Below are positions 10,131 through 20,485 of a stretch of DNA of 64,000 bases, in pieces. The notes under the pieces were generated by a model. It was not told the DNA's origin. It did no database searches and worked only from the letters and a program-made list of their open reading frames with translations. The number at the start of each line of letters is the position of its first letter. The first letter of the stretch is position 1. The DNA lies in assembly GCF_045679555.1 (NCBI RefSeq), contig NC_092096.1, positions 29,024,364 through 29,088,363 of the forward strand. The letters are read 5' to 3'. Position numbers and translations under genes: made by a program. This DNA comes from Salvelinus alpinus (taxonomy: Eukaryota > Chordata > Actinopteri > Salmoniformes > Salmonidae).

Positions 10131-10562
10131 CACTGCTCAAAAAAATAAAGGGAACACTTAAACAACACAATGTAACTCCAAGTCAATCACACTTCTGTGA
10201 AATCAAACTGTCCACTTAGGAAGCAACACTGATTGACAATAAATTTCACATGCTGTTGTGCAAATGGAATAGACAAAATGTGGAAATTATAGGCAATTAG
10301 CAAGACACCCCCAATAAAGGAGTGGTTCTGCAGGTGGTGACCACAGACCACTTCTCAGTTCCTATGCTTCCTGGCTGATGTTTTGGTCACTTTTGAATGC
10401 TGGCGGTGCTTTCACTCTAGTGGTAGCATGAGACGGAGTCTACAACCCACACAAGTGGCTCAGGTAGTGCAGCTCATCCAGGATGGCACATCAATGCGAG
10501 CTGTGGCAAGAAGGTTTGCTGTGTCTGTCAGCGTAGTGTCCAGAGCATGGAGGTGCTATTGA
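10131..10562 (+). mobile_element. Tc1/mariner-like transposon, truncated after transposase start
   Basis: Starts after TA with CACTGCTCAAAAAAATAAAG, a terminal repeat I recognise from a fish Tc1/mariner-type family. An ATG at 10428 opens a 44-residue frame containing [20 protein letters not shown], the helix-turn-helix start of such transposases, and stops at 10560-10562. The rest of the gene and the other terminus are missing, so it is a dead fragment. Confidence 0.7.
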
Positions 10563-11329
10563 TCAATATGGCATGAACCACCGTCACAGAAAACGCATAG
10601 TCGAAATAGTGCACATAGTGGACTCAACCTTGAACCCTGAACCTCAAGATAATGGTGTGCAAGGTAATAATGTCATATTGACCATGTCAATAGCCAGGCC
10701 TTGTTTAATCAGCCCATTATTCAGGGAAAGTCCAGATGAGGACTATTTTGCACTTGAAAACAAAATATATCGTGCAAATGAAAATAATTCTACATACTAA
10801 TTTGTGATTAGTATGAGTGCCTTGTCACTGAACAGGAAGTTGTTTTTGACTTATCAGGAAACAAAGTATGGTTGAATATGTCCCTTTTGATTGGTTTGTG
10901 GAGTTATTGATGAAACCTTTTTGTTATGCCAAAGTTTTAAATCCGTTGTTAATTGCAGGAAATTAATTTGTGTCAATATCACCTTCAGTGCATGAATGGT
11001 GATTTTTCTCATTTTGGTAATGTATTATATCGTTTTAGTATGTTTAGCATACTAAAATGTTTGGTTGGTTGCTGACTCATAGCTTTGAGAATGTGAAAGC
11101 TGATTTTATGAGCTGCTGAGACAAGCAAAGTATAGGCAGTTGAGCTGGTTATTTTATGTATCCAATTTATACAGCTCACTCAGTTCTTTGATTAGATTGG
11201 CTCCATTAACGTCCTCGCATCTGACATGCTACTGTATAGAACATTTTCTATTCAACTCACCACCTATAAGGTCACTATATGGGTGTTATTACCTTGTAGC
11301 AATAATGTAAAAATACAGACAATTGCATA
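10563..11329. other. Intergenic, nothing recognised
   Basis: A 75-residue frame (10573-10800) begins at the truncation point of the transposon and resembles no family I know. Nothing else stands out. Confidence 0.4.
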
Positions 11330-11582
11330 CAGATGTAGGATCTTAATTTGAGCCAGTTTGCTACAGCAGGATAATAATAATTCTGCAGCAACAGGAAATT
11401 TGAATTTTGTGGATTGTAATTAATATAAATATTTGTAGGGGTTGCTACATTTTTCGTAAGGGAAAATCAAGTCTGTAATTTCCACTTTGAAATGTCAAAC
11501 TTCAGAAGCATTTTTAAACCTCAAATACACTCCAAGAAAAGTTATCCCGCAACAGGGTGATCAAATTACGATCCTACATCTG
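11330..11582 (+). mobile_element. MITE with 22-bp inverted ends (copy 1)
   Basis: CAGATGTAGGATCTTAATTTGA at the left pairs with TCAAATTACGATCCTACATCTG at the right with about one mismatch. TA flanks both ends. 253 bp, non-coding. A diverged copy lies at 32785-33062. Confidence 0.85.
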
Positions 11583-11714
11583 TAGTAGGTTGTTAGGCAA
11601 TTTATGTAGCTAGAAAATATAAAAAGTTAGCACCATGCCTTTATGAGATCTTTGTGGCTGTATATGTTACACATATATTAAACCATTCATAAGCTGTTGT
11701 AAAGTGGAGCGAGT

Positions 11715-11815
11715 GTATTTATTTAATATTTTTTGTATTTAACCTTTATTTCAACTAGGCAAGTCAGTTAAGAACAAATTATTTTTTACAATTACGGCCA
11801 ACCAAAATGCAAAAG
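11715..11815 (-). repeat. SINE tail fragment (minus strand)
   Basis: TTTAACCTTTATTTCAACTAGG and GTCAGTTAAGAACAAATTA are the reverse complement of the conserved 3' part of the salmonid SINE seen complete at 63612-63795. Confidence 0.6.
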
Positions 11816-11905
11816 GTCAACATAATTAAGCTACTTGTCCTATATCAACATTTTACCTGAAATGATGGTGACTGGCTAGATTTGTATTTTTATTTTGGTA
11901 ACTGG

Positions 11906-12405
11906 TGTAAGGAATTGTATTAGATATTGGTAACTTGTTTTAACAACTTCTCAACTTTAGCTATGGTTGACACAATATACACACTCCCTCTTTCTATTGG
12001 ACATATGCTGGACTCATTGGACACATGCACGACACCCACAACTTCCCTCCCCCATGACAATCACTCAGACACTCACAACTCAGGGTTGGAGCTCCAGACA
12101 ACGAACAATCTCAGGAACCAATGGAACGTCGACATCAGGCCGAACAGGATTACCCACGACCCAGATCGACCAATCGGAAGGCCAGACTTCAGATCAACCT
12201 ACTTTGCTAGTTGTCTATATAATCTGTGTGTACTGTGTAGAGCGCTCTCTTCCGGACGATTTCATACAAATCAGACAGAAAGAGCCGTGCTGCACGCTTT
12301 GCCTAATATCTTTACACTTGAATAAAACGGCCTTATTATACAATTATCCACCTCGTCCTATGTCTCCACTTGGTCTCCTGTCTCAAGTAAAACGAATTAT
12401 CAACA
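11906..12405 (+). repeat. 5' LTR of the endogenous retrovirus
   Basis: 500 bp, TG...CA. It holds a CCAAT-type site (AACCAATGG near 12117), a TATA box (TATATAA, 12216-12222) and a polyadenylation signal (AATAAA, 12321-12326), placing transcription start around 12245 and the R/U5 border after about 12340. A 132-residue frame inside it is discussed among the rejected items. Confidence 0.9.
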
Positions 12406-12409
12406 GACT

Positions 12410-12427
12410 TGGTAGCAGAGGATGGTT
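12410..12427 (+). other. Primer-binding site, initiator tRNA-Met type
   Basis: TGGTAGCAGAGGATGGTT begins four bases after the 5' LTR. It is an 18/18 complement of the 3' end of vertebrate initiator tRNA-Met including CCA, as I recall that tRNA (acceptor stem starting AGCAGAG). Confidence 0.85.
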
Positions 12428-12736
12428 AAAACATATTTGAATTCGGCCCAATAGAAAATTCATCGGACAGGAGACGAGAGGGAGAAAGATTCAAGAAGGA
12501 GAGGTGACCCGCTCGAGGGAGACGTCGGCGATTCAACTCACCCAGGAAACTGATCAAAGAGCTCGAAAATATTAAGGTAAGCAGAGCCGGTTTAATCAAA
12601 ATCTGCATATTGTATTATAGCCAATATCTAAATTCAATGATCAGAAGTACTGAGGTGAGTGTGAATTGTTGCTAAATTTATGTGGAATTGTTTAGAATCT
12701 AAGGCATTGTGTAAAGATATTTGCGAAGTATAAAAT

Positions 12737-13220
12737 CAAGTCGAATTAGTAACCTGGAACTAGTTGAATTATTCTTCAACTAGGAGTATCGGGGATAAAT
12801 CTAAGCTTGAGGCCGTTCAAGTCGAATTAGTAATCTGGAACTAGTTGAATTGTTCTTCAACTAGGAGTATCGGGGATAAATCTAAGCTTGACGCCGTTCA
12901 AGTCGAATTAGTAATCTGGGGCTAGTGGACATGGCACCCCACTAGGAGCATCGGTGATAAACCTAAGCTTGAACTAGGAGTAATGGTATTAAACCTGAAA
13001 CTCAAAGTGTTGAAATGTAATGTAGCCTGTTCAAGTCGTATTAGTAATCTGGGGTTAGTGGAAATGGCACCCCACTAGAAGCATCGGTGATAAATCTAAG
13101 CTTGGCGTATTGGGATTCAAGTTGCATTAGTAATCTGGGACTAGTCGAAATATTCTTCAACTAGGAGCATCGGTGATAAATCTAAGCTTGAAATAGGAGT
13201 AATGGTATTAAACCTGAAAC
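12737..13220 (+). repeat. Retroviral leader tandem repeats with stem-loops
   Basis: Five units start CAAGTCG or CAAGTTG at 12737, 12818, 12899, 13032 and 13118, the first three exactly 81 bp apart. Each has a short inverted repeat around CTAGTTGAA...TTCAACTAG or an equivalent with other paired bases (CTAGTGG...CCCACTAG), then GGGGATAAATCTAAGCTTG or a close variant. The stem bases change in pairs between units. The array lies between the primer-binding site and gag, where retroviral packaging or translation structures usually sit. Confidence 0.8.
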
Positions 13221-13404
13221 TCTCCAAATTAATGTGAGTGATTGAACGTTCCACGAGACCGATTGCTACTATTTAGCCATATGCTAGGTTGAGGCTGTGT
13301 TTATGTGACCGTCGAGTCAGATTGTGGGAGCTGCTGTGAAGCAGCTATTTTTCTGTTGATAAATTGACCTGGTTTTTCCCTCTGGTGCTGTTGGTAAATC
13401 CTTA

Positions 13405-14070
13405 AGGGCTAGAATTAATTTGATAATTATTCTAGAAACGCTAGGATACACCATATATTGTCCTAAAAGGACACGTTTGAAATACTTTGGGAAAGTATTT
13501 AAATAATTAAGTTAGTTTTTGAGTTTTCAGTTTTTTAATTAGTTTTTGAGAAAAATGAGTCCTAGAATTAATTAAATATTTATTCTAGAAACGCTTGAAT
13601 ATACTAATATAATGTCCCGAAAGGAAATTTCTGAAATGTTTTGGCAAAGTATTTAATTAANNNNNNNNNNNNNNNNNNNNNNNNNNNNNNNNNNNNNNNN
13701 NNNNNNNNNNNNNNNNNNNNNNNNNNNNNNNNNNNNNNNNNNNNNNNNNNNNNNNNNNNNAAAGTATTTAATTAATCGGAAAAAGTTCAAATTAATCGGA
13801 AAAGTTAATAGAAATAATATCTTTCGAATTATATATGTTATAATTGCCATTCCAATTATATCAGGAGCGCCTGAATTACTAGTATATTGTCCCCAAAGGA
13901 AACTTCTGAAATATTTTGCCAAAGTATTTAATTAATTAAATTAGCGAAAAGCAATAATATTTTTTATTATAAGTACCTAAAACTGTCATTCCAATTATAA
14001 CAGGAGCGCGTGAATATATTCGTATATTGTTTCAAAGAGATAAAGCTGAAATATTGTTGGAAAACGAAAA
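13405..14070 (+). repeat. Second leader repeat family, interrupted by the assembly gap
   Basis: Four diverged copies of a roughly 140-150-bp AT-rich unit carry TATATTGTCC or similar, then AAAGGA, TGAAAT and AAAGTATTTAATTAA. Copies start near 13405, 13561, 13790 and 13960. The 100-N gap falls between the second and third. Confidence 0.65.
13661..13760. other. Assembly gap of 100 N
   Basis: Exactly 100 N bases, a common placeholder for a gap of unknown size. AAAGTATTTAATTAA occurs next to both edges, so the gap probably hides further copies of the leader repeat. Confidence 0.95.
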
Positions 14071-14227
14071 TAATTCATCGAATACACGGCAATAAAATTC
14101 TTTGTCCACGCGAGTCGGACACGAGACTGGGGGAGGTTAGAGGAAGAAAATACATCGCTGGTTTCGATCAGTGACGGGCTAAAGTATACAAAGATAATAA
14201 TAGACCCAGACATAGCTTAACGACAAA

Positions 14228-15370
14228 ATGACCACGACTATCGTCCCCAAACACAAATTCAACGAATATTTAGATCAGAGAATGAAAGACAGAGCAGGCG
14301 GGAGATTACATTACAAACCCGTTAAAAGAATTTGGGAAGAAGTGAGGCTGAAATGGACGCAAGCCGGTTTCCTTAGTGGAGTCTCCCCATCAAAAGGGCA
14401 GCTCCTCACTATGGAGAAAGAATTAGGGGAAGCAGTGAAGGAAAAGATAGAAAGTGAAGCTGAAAAGAATAAGAGTCACTTATTTAAAAAGGAAGGAACA
14501 AAGCAAAGGGAAAGAGCAGAGGCTGAGCTGAAAATAGGAATTTGGGCAATTGAAGAAATTAGAAGAGCACTCCCTTACAGGAAACCTGATACGATGGGGG
14601 TGGGCACTGGAGCACCAACTGACACCAAAGAGGGCAGGCCCAACAATAATGATGCCCCACCTACCACCACAGCAGCCCCATCGGCCCCAATCCATCTCAG
14701 GGGCACTGTGGGGTTAATGGCAATTCCCCAGGCTCAGTTCAACTCCCATGTGCATCACCACATCACCCAATACAATAAGGATAAGGGAGGGGCTGAACCA
14801 CAAATCCAGTCCCTACAGGTACAACTTTTGAAACTACAATTGAAAGAGGCCCAGAAAGGAGAGAAACCCAAGAAACAGATGGTGGCTGAAGACCAACAAG
14901 AAATCTCACAAATTATTGAAAAAACTGTTTCCCGAATGATACAGCAACAACAACTACCCAGCTTCACCCAGCAGGGACCAACTATACACCCACCCCAGGA
15001 GCAGCCATTCCAACTGCCGTATGCCTACCCGCTTCAGCCATACCCTTCGTCGGAACCACCACTACAACCCTACTACCCACTACCACAATCAAACTATTCA
15101 CCCACATGGGGACAGCCCCAGAGGTACTCTGGATCTTATGGAAGCTGTCATAATTGTAAACAAGCTGGGCACATGGTGCGACAGTGTCCGCACCCAATAA
15201 CCCCGGCCCAAAGCCAGTTTCTGGCCAAAAGGGGACGAGGATACGCCCCTAGACCAAGGGGAAGTCAGGCCAATGATGTATCAACCACGTGCGGCCCTTC
15301 AACCCGCATACAATCACCCCAATCCAGACCCGAATCAGCAATCACCTCCCCCTTTTCAGGGCATGGCTGA
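14228..15370 (+). CDS. gag: Retroviral Gag, apparently lacking capsid
   Basis: A 380-residue open frame starting at an ATG with A at -3. The N-terminal 130 residues look like a basic matrix-type domain rich in charged helices. A PSAP motif near residue 149 is a known late-domain type that recruits the ESCRT component TSG101. Residues about 195-240 are a glutamine- and lysine-rich, probably coiled segment. A proline/tyrosine-rich stretch follows, then one zinc knuckle CHNCKQAGHMVRQC (CX2CX4HX4C) near residues 309-322 and a basic tail, as in nucleocapsid. I see no major homology region and no long globular capsid. Gammaretroviral Gag is about 500-540 residues, so an in-frame capsid loss is likely. 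It lies downstream of the long leader; the pol remnants follow. Confidence 0.85.
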   Translation: MTTTIVPKHKFNEYLDQRMKDRAGGRLHYKPVKRIWEEVRLKWTQAGFLSGVSPSKGQLLTMEKELGEAVKEKIESEAEKNKSHLFKKEGTKQRERAEAELKIGIWAIEEIRRALPYRKPDTMGVGTGAPTDTKEGRPNNNDAPPTTTAAPSAPIHLRGTVGLMAIPQAQFNSHVHHHITQYNKDKGGAEPQIQSLQVQLLKLQLKEAQKGEKPKKQMVAEDQQEISQIIEKTVSRMIQQQQLPSFTQQGPTIHPPQEQPFQLPYAYPLQPYPSSEPPLQPYYPLPQSNYSPTWGQPQRYSGSYGSCHNCKQAGHMVRQCPHPITPAQSQFLAKRGRGYAPRPRGSQANDVSTTCGPSTRIQSPQSRPESAITSPFSGHG

Positions 15371-15840
15371 CGAATATGCCCCATGGCCCTGAAGCTGCTC
15401 ACCACTAACCTACACTCATCATTGTCCTGGACTACTGAAGCATCAAAGGCTTTTGCACTCTTGAAAACAGATCTCTAAGTGGCAGTAGCCCTAACAGCAC
15501 CTGACTAAAAAAAAAAAAAAAAAGTTCCATCTGGATGTTTCTGAAAAGGAAGGATTTACATCATCCATCCTTTTCCAGAACCTAGAGGGGGAGAGTAGAG
15601 TGTTGAGGTATCACTCCTCCAAACTGGACCACATTGAAGAAGGGCAAACCACATGCTCCAGGTATGTGGCTGCAGTGGCAAAAGCTATTGGAAAAACAGC
15701 CCACATGATAATGTGCCATCCATTGGAAATCCACACCCACCATGGGGTTGCAGCATATCTGATGAGCAAAGAATTCACGTTCAGCGCTGAAAGGAAGTGG
15801 CTGCAAACCGAACTCATGTGTATTGTTTAATGACAAACGC
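15371..15840 (+). pseudogene. pol: pol remnant: RT thumb/connection and start of RNase H
   Basis: Short pieces in shifting frames resemble the end of gammaretroviral reverse transcriptase. WTTEASKAFALLK (about 15432) is the connection start and ends at a stop. FHLDVSEKEGF follows after a run of about 18 A. The piece at 15600-15830 (SSKLDHIEEGQ, then YVAAVAKAIGKTAHM) matches the connection domain. Protease, the RT palm and fingers with the YXDD site, and most of RNase H are absent. The A run interrupts the sequence and may mark a recombination or slippage site. Confidence 0.75.
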
Positions 15841-16189
15841 TCCATGTACCAATAGGGTCGGATGTGTAAATGTCAACTGATTAATGGATGTTGTTTAATG
15901 ATGGGGTTAGTGTACAGGCCACAATCTCATAAGTCTCGTGGAACGCGCCAATCAAATGTATGTGCAGGTTTGAAGTTGATTTGGGTTAAAGTCCTGCCCC
16001 TGGCGTTGCTGGCCATGATAGCCTCTCCAGGTGCAGGCACCCATCTCTCTCCTCATGAGACAATGGCTGGAGGAGTCATGCTGGGTTCACCAAGGGAGGG
16101 AGGTCATATGCCCGCCCTTGATGTATAACAAATTGTAATGTCTGATAATTGACGGAACTTTCTGCAGCTCTCTCCAAACAGATTCACAA

Positions 16190-16440
16190 GGTCCAAGAAG
16201 GGGAGCTGACGAGAGATCCGGCACCACGGAAGGTAAAAATTGGTGACTGGGTGGGGTAAAAGTCCACAGGAGAAAGTGGCTAGAACCCAGGTGGACTGGA
16301 CTGTACGAAGTGAGGGAAGTTACTTCACACTCAGTCCAGGTCAAAGGTAAATCAGGCGCACCTTGGCACCACCTCACACATTGCACTCCAGCCCCAATCC
16401 CTTCTAGAACACTGACAGAAGTCAGAGCTGATTTAAACAG
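16190..16440 (+). pseudogene. pol: pol remnant: integrase C-terminal domain
   Basis: KVKIGDWVG, then after a frame change the motif WLEPRWTGLYEV and VQVKGKSGAPWHHLTHC match the SH3-like C-terminal domain of gammaretroviral integrases, where W-P-R-W-x-G-x-Y and a W-x-H-x-x-H-C pattern are typical. The zinc-binding HHCC and catalytic DDE domains are missing upstream. Confidence 0.8.
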
Positions 16441-16457
16441 CTTAAATTCGATTCCAA

Positions 16458-16643
16458 ATGAAGACATTCCTGACTCAGGTGATGCGGAATCAAACTCCGC
16501 CTCCCCTGATAAAGGAACCTCGCCCAGTTAGAGGGATATTTCTCCCTCCCTGGGCAAGGCTAGGGATATCTGGCCCCTTATTTGTGATATTCCTACTGAT
16601 ATTTGGGGTGTCCCTGGGCACTTTCACATGGTTAATAGAATAA
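16458..16643 (+). pseudogene. env: env leader fragment
   Basis: A 61-residue frame overlaps the end of the integrase remnant in another frame, the usual gammaretroviral arrangement. It carries a hydrophobic stretch (FVIFLLIFGVSLGTF) suited to a signal peptide and stops at 16641-16643. Env surface-domain sequence does not follow directly. Confidence 0.6.
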
Positions 16644-18190
16644 CTATAACCGGATCCCCATGGATGTATGTCACGGACACTCTAGTCTAACTAGGGAATA
16701 ATAGATAAAAAAATTACAAAATTAAAATAAAATTACAAAATTTAGAAAACAATAGTTAAAATAAGAAACTAATATGGCTCAAATTGAGAAGGTTGAATAA
16801 GAGTGGGTGGAGAGCTGTGCAGAGAATGGACAGAAGATGGCAGTATTGCAGCACCCAATGGTCTCCCAGTCGACGGGGGGCCTGGTTGAATGCTGGTGAC
16901 ATAATTTTGTTTTTTGGAGTAAACATTAAGGTTAAGGGTTTCCGTGTTCCCAGAGATAAGATATCTTAAAAGAATACACTCATATTGGAATAGGAGTTTT
17001 ACTTTCTGAGTTTTATTTAGGCAAGGGACTTTGAGAAGATAAAGGGTTCTTTTGGTATGTCTAGATATGGAACACGAATGTAGGTGTAACCTTTTGGCCT
17101 ATTTTCTGTTTTCGTTGCATTTTTCCGGTGACTTGATCACTCACGGGGAAAATGTAGTGAGAATAATGAAGTTGTGTCATTGGGGATACTAGTTTTGAGG
17201 TAAATTGATTATAATAGATTTTATAACTCTTGACCATAAGGTAAGCAGTTGTATTGGCCATTAGAAGATAGAGATAGGTTAATTAAGGTTATGTTAGGAC
17301 TTTAGAGATTGACACTATAAGACCTGTTGTTATTTTTAAATCCATGCAGATAAAGTCAAAACAGTGAGACACTTAGTTAGTATTGTAAAGGAACACATAG
17401 TTGTTATTGACTATTATTAGAAAAAGGCAGACAGATGGGTCTACCCCGCACTGTTGAGACCTTGAAGGTTTGAGAGCAGAGTGGGGAGGGTGGACCAGGA
17501 AATGAGCAAGGTAGGCTGTGAAATAAGATAGGAGAGAAAGGGGTTAACATATATAAGCAGCACAGATACATTTCAAAGTAGATAAGACACTTGACAGAGA
17601 ATTGGAAAAGAATAGATATGAATGTACGCCCAAGGGAGAATTGGATATGCGGCGAATGAATGGGGCGTTTCCATATTATAATGTACTAAGTCATTATTTA
17701 GAGTAGGTAAGGTTGATACCTGGCCAGAGCCAGGTATCAAACGGGGGAGGGGTACATTGTGGTCTAGGATAGGATGGGGCCTATTGGAAAATAAACTAAT
17801 GTAAAATTCAAAATTATAGCTAACAAATAGGTATAGAAGTTAAATATATAATCAGATAAAACAAATGAGAAACTGGTGGTTAACCAAATCTGTATGTCCA
17901 GGATTTTATGCGTTGCAGGTGAATTAAAGGAGAAGGTGATTCACTCGACCTGGGGGCATATCGCACTTGGAGGGTGAGACACACTGACACTGCCGAATGA
18001 TCACAGAGTTAAGGAGAAGAACTGTTGCTAATAAAGCTCGGGGGTCAACTCCTTAATGAAAATTCCCTGACCCCGACCTTTCCTCACTGTGTACGTTCAT
18101 AGAAGTGAAAGTGTTGTTTGACCTCTGGCTGATGATGTGTTCTTTGGGAGAGGGTGGGGTTTTACAGGACTGCTTGTAGTCCTGAGCTGT
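16644..18190 (+). other. Non-coding AT-rich segment inside env, with LTR-junction-like signals
   Basis: About 1.5 kb without coding potential replaces most of the env surface region. It contains TATATAAGCAG near 17551, a perfect 12-bp inverted repeat (arms 17713-17724 and 17729-17740) immediately followed by ACGGGGGAGGGG, then TGTGGTC near 17757 and AATAAA at 18030-18035. Hairpin plus purine tract plus TG recalls the layout before the 3' LTR. It may be a recombined old LTR junction, but no second LTR copy was found. Confidence 0.4.
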
Positions 18191-19499
18191 CTGATTAGGA
18201 TACGATGGGGATGTTACCATCGCAGTGTTGCCAGAACCACCACCAGTTCCAACAGACCAGGTTCAGCCGGTCTCCTCCACCACTTCAAGACCAAGTCCCA
18301 CGCCATCACCTAAGCTCTCCAATCTGGTACAGATAATAAATATAAAAGACATCTCAGATAGTGACCAATTGGGGACTTAAACTGAATATGAGGAAAGGGA
18401 GAATATGTGGTTGGCCTACAAAACAATAAATAGAAAGGACTGTGTCGTATGTGGACAAGCCAGACCTATTCTGGCTGCTCACCCATTTGTCCTAAGTAAT
18501 GGGGAAGGTTGGATGTGCATATTGGAAAGTTCAAGCCAAATTCAACCCGGTGTAAAACTCTGAGTCTTGTGTTCCCAGAAGTACCTCCCCAGAAGGTACC
18601 GTGGGGAGTTAAGGCATATGGAGGATGTTACAGCTGTATCACTGGTACAGGTAGGGGTGTGGACTATGGGAGGCTCCCTACTACAAACTGCATCACTAAT
18701 GCCACTATTAACTAGAGGTGTTGCTGATGTATGGTGGATGTGTGGACCTGCCAGGCGGTTGACCCCATTTTGAAAGGAAATTGTCGTTGCTCATGTGTTT
18801 TGGCCAGTCTGATACCACCATTGCCTATTATTGAGGTTATAGCTAATCAACTTCTGGGAGCTGCACATGACACAGAGACTCGGTACCAACCCAGGAGACG
18901 GCAGAAACGTGACGCTCCTTGGTCCGAGGGTACAGATAACATGCACACCAACCTGTTGGGGGTCCCAATAGGGGTCCCCCACGAATTCCAGACATTAAAC
19001 AGGAATGATGGCCTGTGGCATCTGATGCCCATCATTGGCCCAGCTATTGTTGATGCTAAAACAAAAGGTCTGGATCAATTATATCTACTATAATTAATGA
19101 TGATTTGTTAAACACACCCACAAAGGACTTACAGGGATGGCTGAACAATTGGATGCTACCTCTCAAACCAGTAGACACAATAGACTAACACTAGACATAA
19201 GTCTGGCCAACCAGGGAGGTGTATGTAAAAAGATTGTAGAACAGTGTTGCACGTTTGTTCCTAACAATACTAGTCCGGATGGGAGCATTTCAAAAGCTCT
19301 GAGTGGGTTGGCAAGGTTATCAGTGGAGATGAAGGGTTTTGCAGGTGTGGAGGAGAGTGGACTGTTCCCCTGGCTGGGTGGTTGTTTTGGTAAGTACACT
19401 GCAATGATGATTACTGGATTTCTGACAATAGTTGTTGTTTTTCATTTCTGTATTGCCTGTATCATACCTTGTTTGAAGAAGTTTGTTACAGATGTGTAA
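18191..19499 (+). pseudogene. env: env remnant A: surface C-terminal part and first TM module
   Basis: Pieces in several frames. A CVVCG (CXXC-type) motif near 18450 is typical of retroviral surface subunits. RRRQKR near residue 55 of the frame 18731-19093 is a furin-type cleavage site at the surface/transmembrane border. That frame stops at 19093. The frame 19137-19499 continues with GGVCKKIVEQCC, the CX6CC motif of gamma-type transmembrane subunits, followed by a PNNTSPDGS stretch, a membrane-spanning segment (ITGFLTIVVVFHFCIACI) and a short tail. Heptad-repeat sequence between cleavage site and CX6CC is mostly missing. Stops and frame changes make it non-functional. Confidence 0.8.
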
Positions 19500-19819
19500 G
19501 GGGCCTCTGGTAAGATGCCGTTGCTTGATGCTCCAGTTGGAGAGGCTGATACGAAAACAAGCTTCCGCAGGAGAGTGGGCTGACAGAGGAGGACCCTTGG
19601 TTTGCTGTAGTTGATGTTGTTGAATGAATAAAAAGTGATGTTTGTCCTCCCTGTTGTGAAGGTTTGAAGTTCCCGGGTGGCGACGAGCCCACCTGGTACA
19701 GGTTGTATAGAGGGATGGGCCTGAGGGTTTAACATATTCTCGTTTTTTTGGTTTACTAATGTGTGGTTGGCCACTCCAGGTGTAGTTATTGGAGTGGTCT
19801 CCTTTTTGGTCCTTGCTCA

Positions 19820-20481
19820 TTTACGACTCAACTTACATTGATGCTATTGGTGTCCCTAGGGGGTGCCAGATGAATATAAACTGGTGGACCAAGTGACAGC
19901 TGGGTTTGAATCTTCTGTCTGTTGGTGGTGAACAGTTAGTAAAAATGTGGACAGAATTAACTACATTCATTTTAATGTCCAGAAACTGGGCAATTGGAAT
20001 CAACAAGGCTTTGAGGCGGTCCATGGACAATTGGCAGCCACATCCCTGATGGCATTTCAAAATAGAATCGCGGTGGATATGTTATTGGCAGAACGGGGGG
20101 GGGGTCTGTACTATGTTTGGTGAACAGTGTTGTACTTTCATTCCCAACAACACGGCTACGGATGGGAGTCTGACTGTAGCATTGGAGGGACTTCGTACCC
20201 TTAATGGTAAGATGAAACAGCATTCTGGAGTGGACACTTCTATGTGGGACTCATGGATGGATGCTTTTGGTAAATATAAGACGTTGGTTTCCTCTATCCT
20301 AGTATCTATTTCCGTTTTTGCAGGCATTCTTGTACTTTGTGGATGCTGTTGCATTCCATGTGCGCGGACGCTTGCTAGCCGTGTTATCACTGCTGCCATA
20401 GACCCTAATCAGGAAAGGGCCCAAATGTTCCCATTGCTTGATGATGGGGAAGCTGGACCTGTCTATCTATTTGAGGACTAA
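19820..20481 (+). pseudogene. env: env remnant B: second, different TM module
   Basis: Starts with a second copy of the GVPxGVPxE motif seen in remnant A (about 19850). It then has a heptad-like region with at least two stops, a second CX6CC site (about 20104-20130), PNNTATDGS, a membrane segment (VSSILVSISVFAGILVLCG) with a cysteine-rich end, and a longer cytoplasmic tail ending YLFED at 20481. It is clearly diverged from remnant A, so it is not a simple recent duplication; a cross-over between two env lineages is more likely. Confidence 0.75.
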
Positions 20482-20485
20482 GAAA

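Noticed and set aside
11927..12325. 132-residue open frame inside both retroviral LTRs (also 20735-21133)
   Set aside because: It spans U3, the TATA box and the polyadenylation signal, and an overlapping frame of similar length exists. Identity between copies only reflects LTR identity. No domain recognised.
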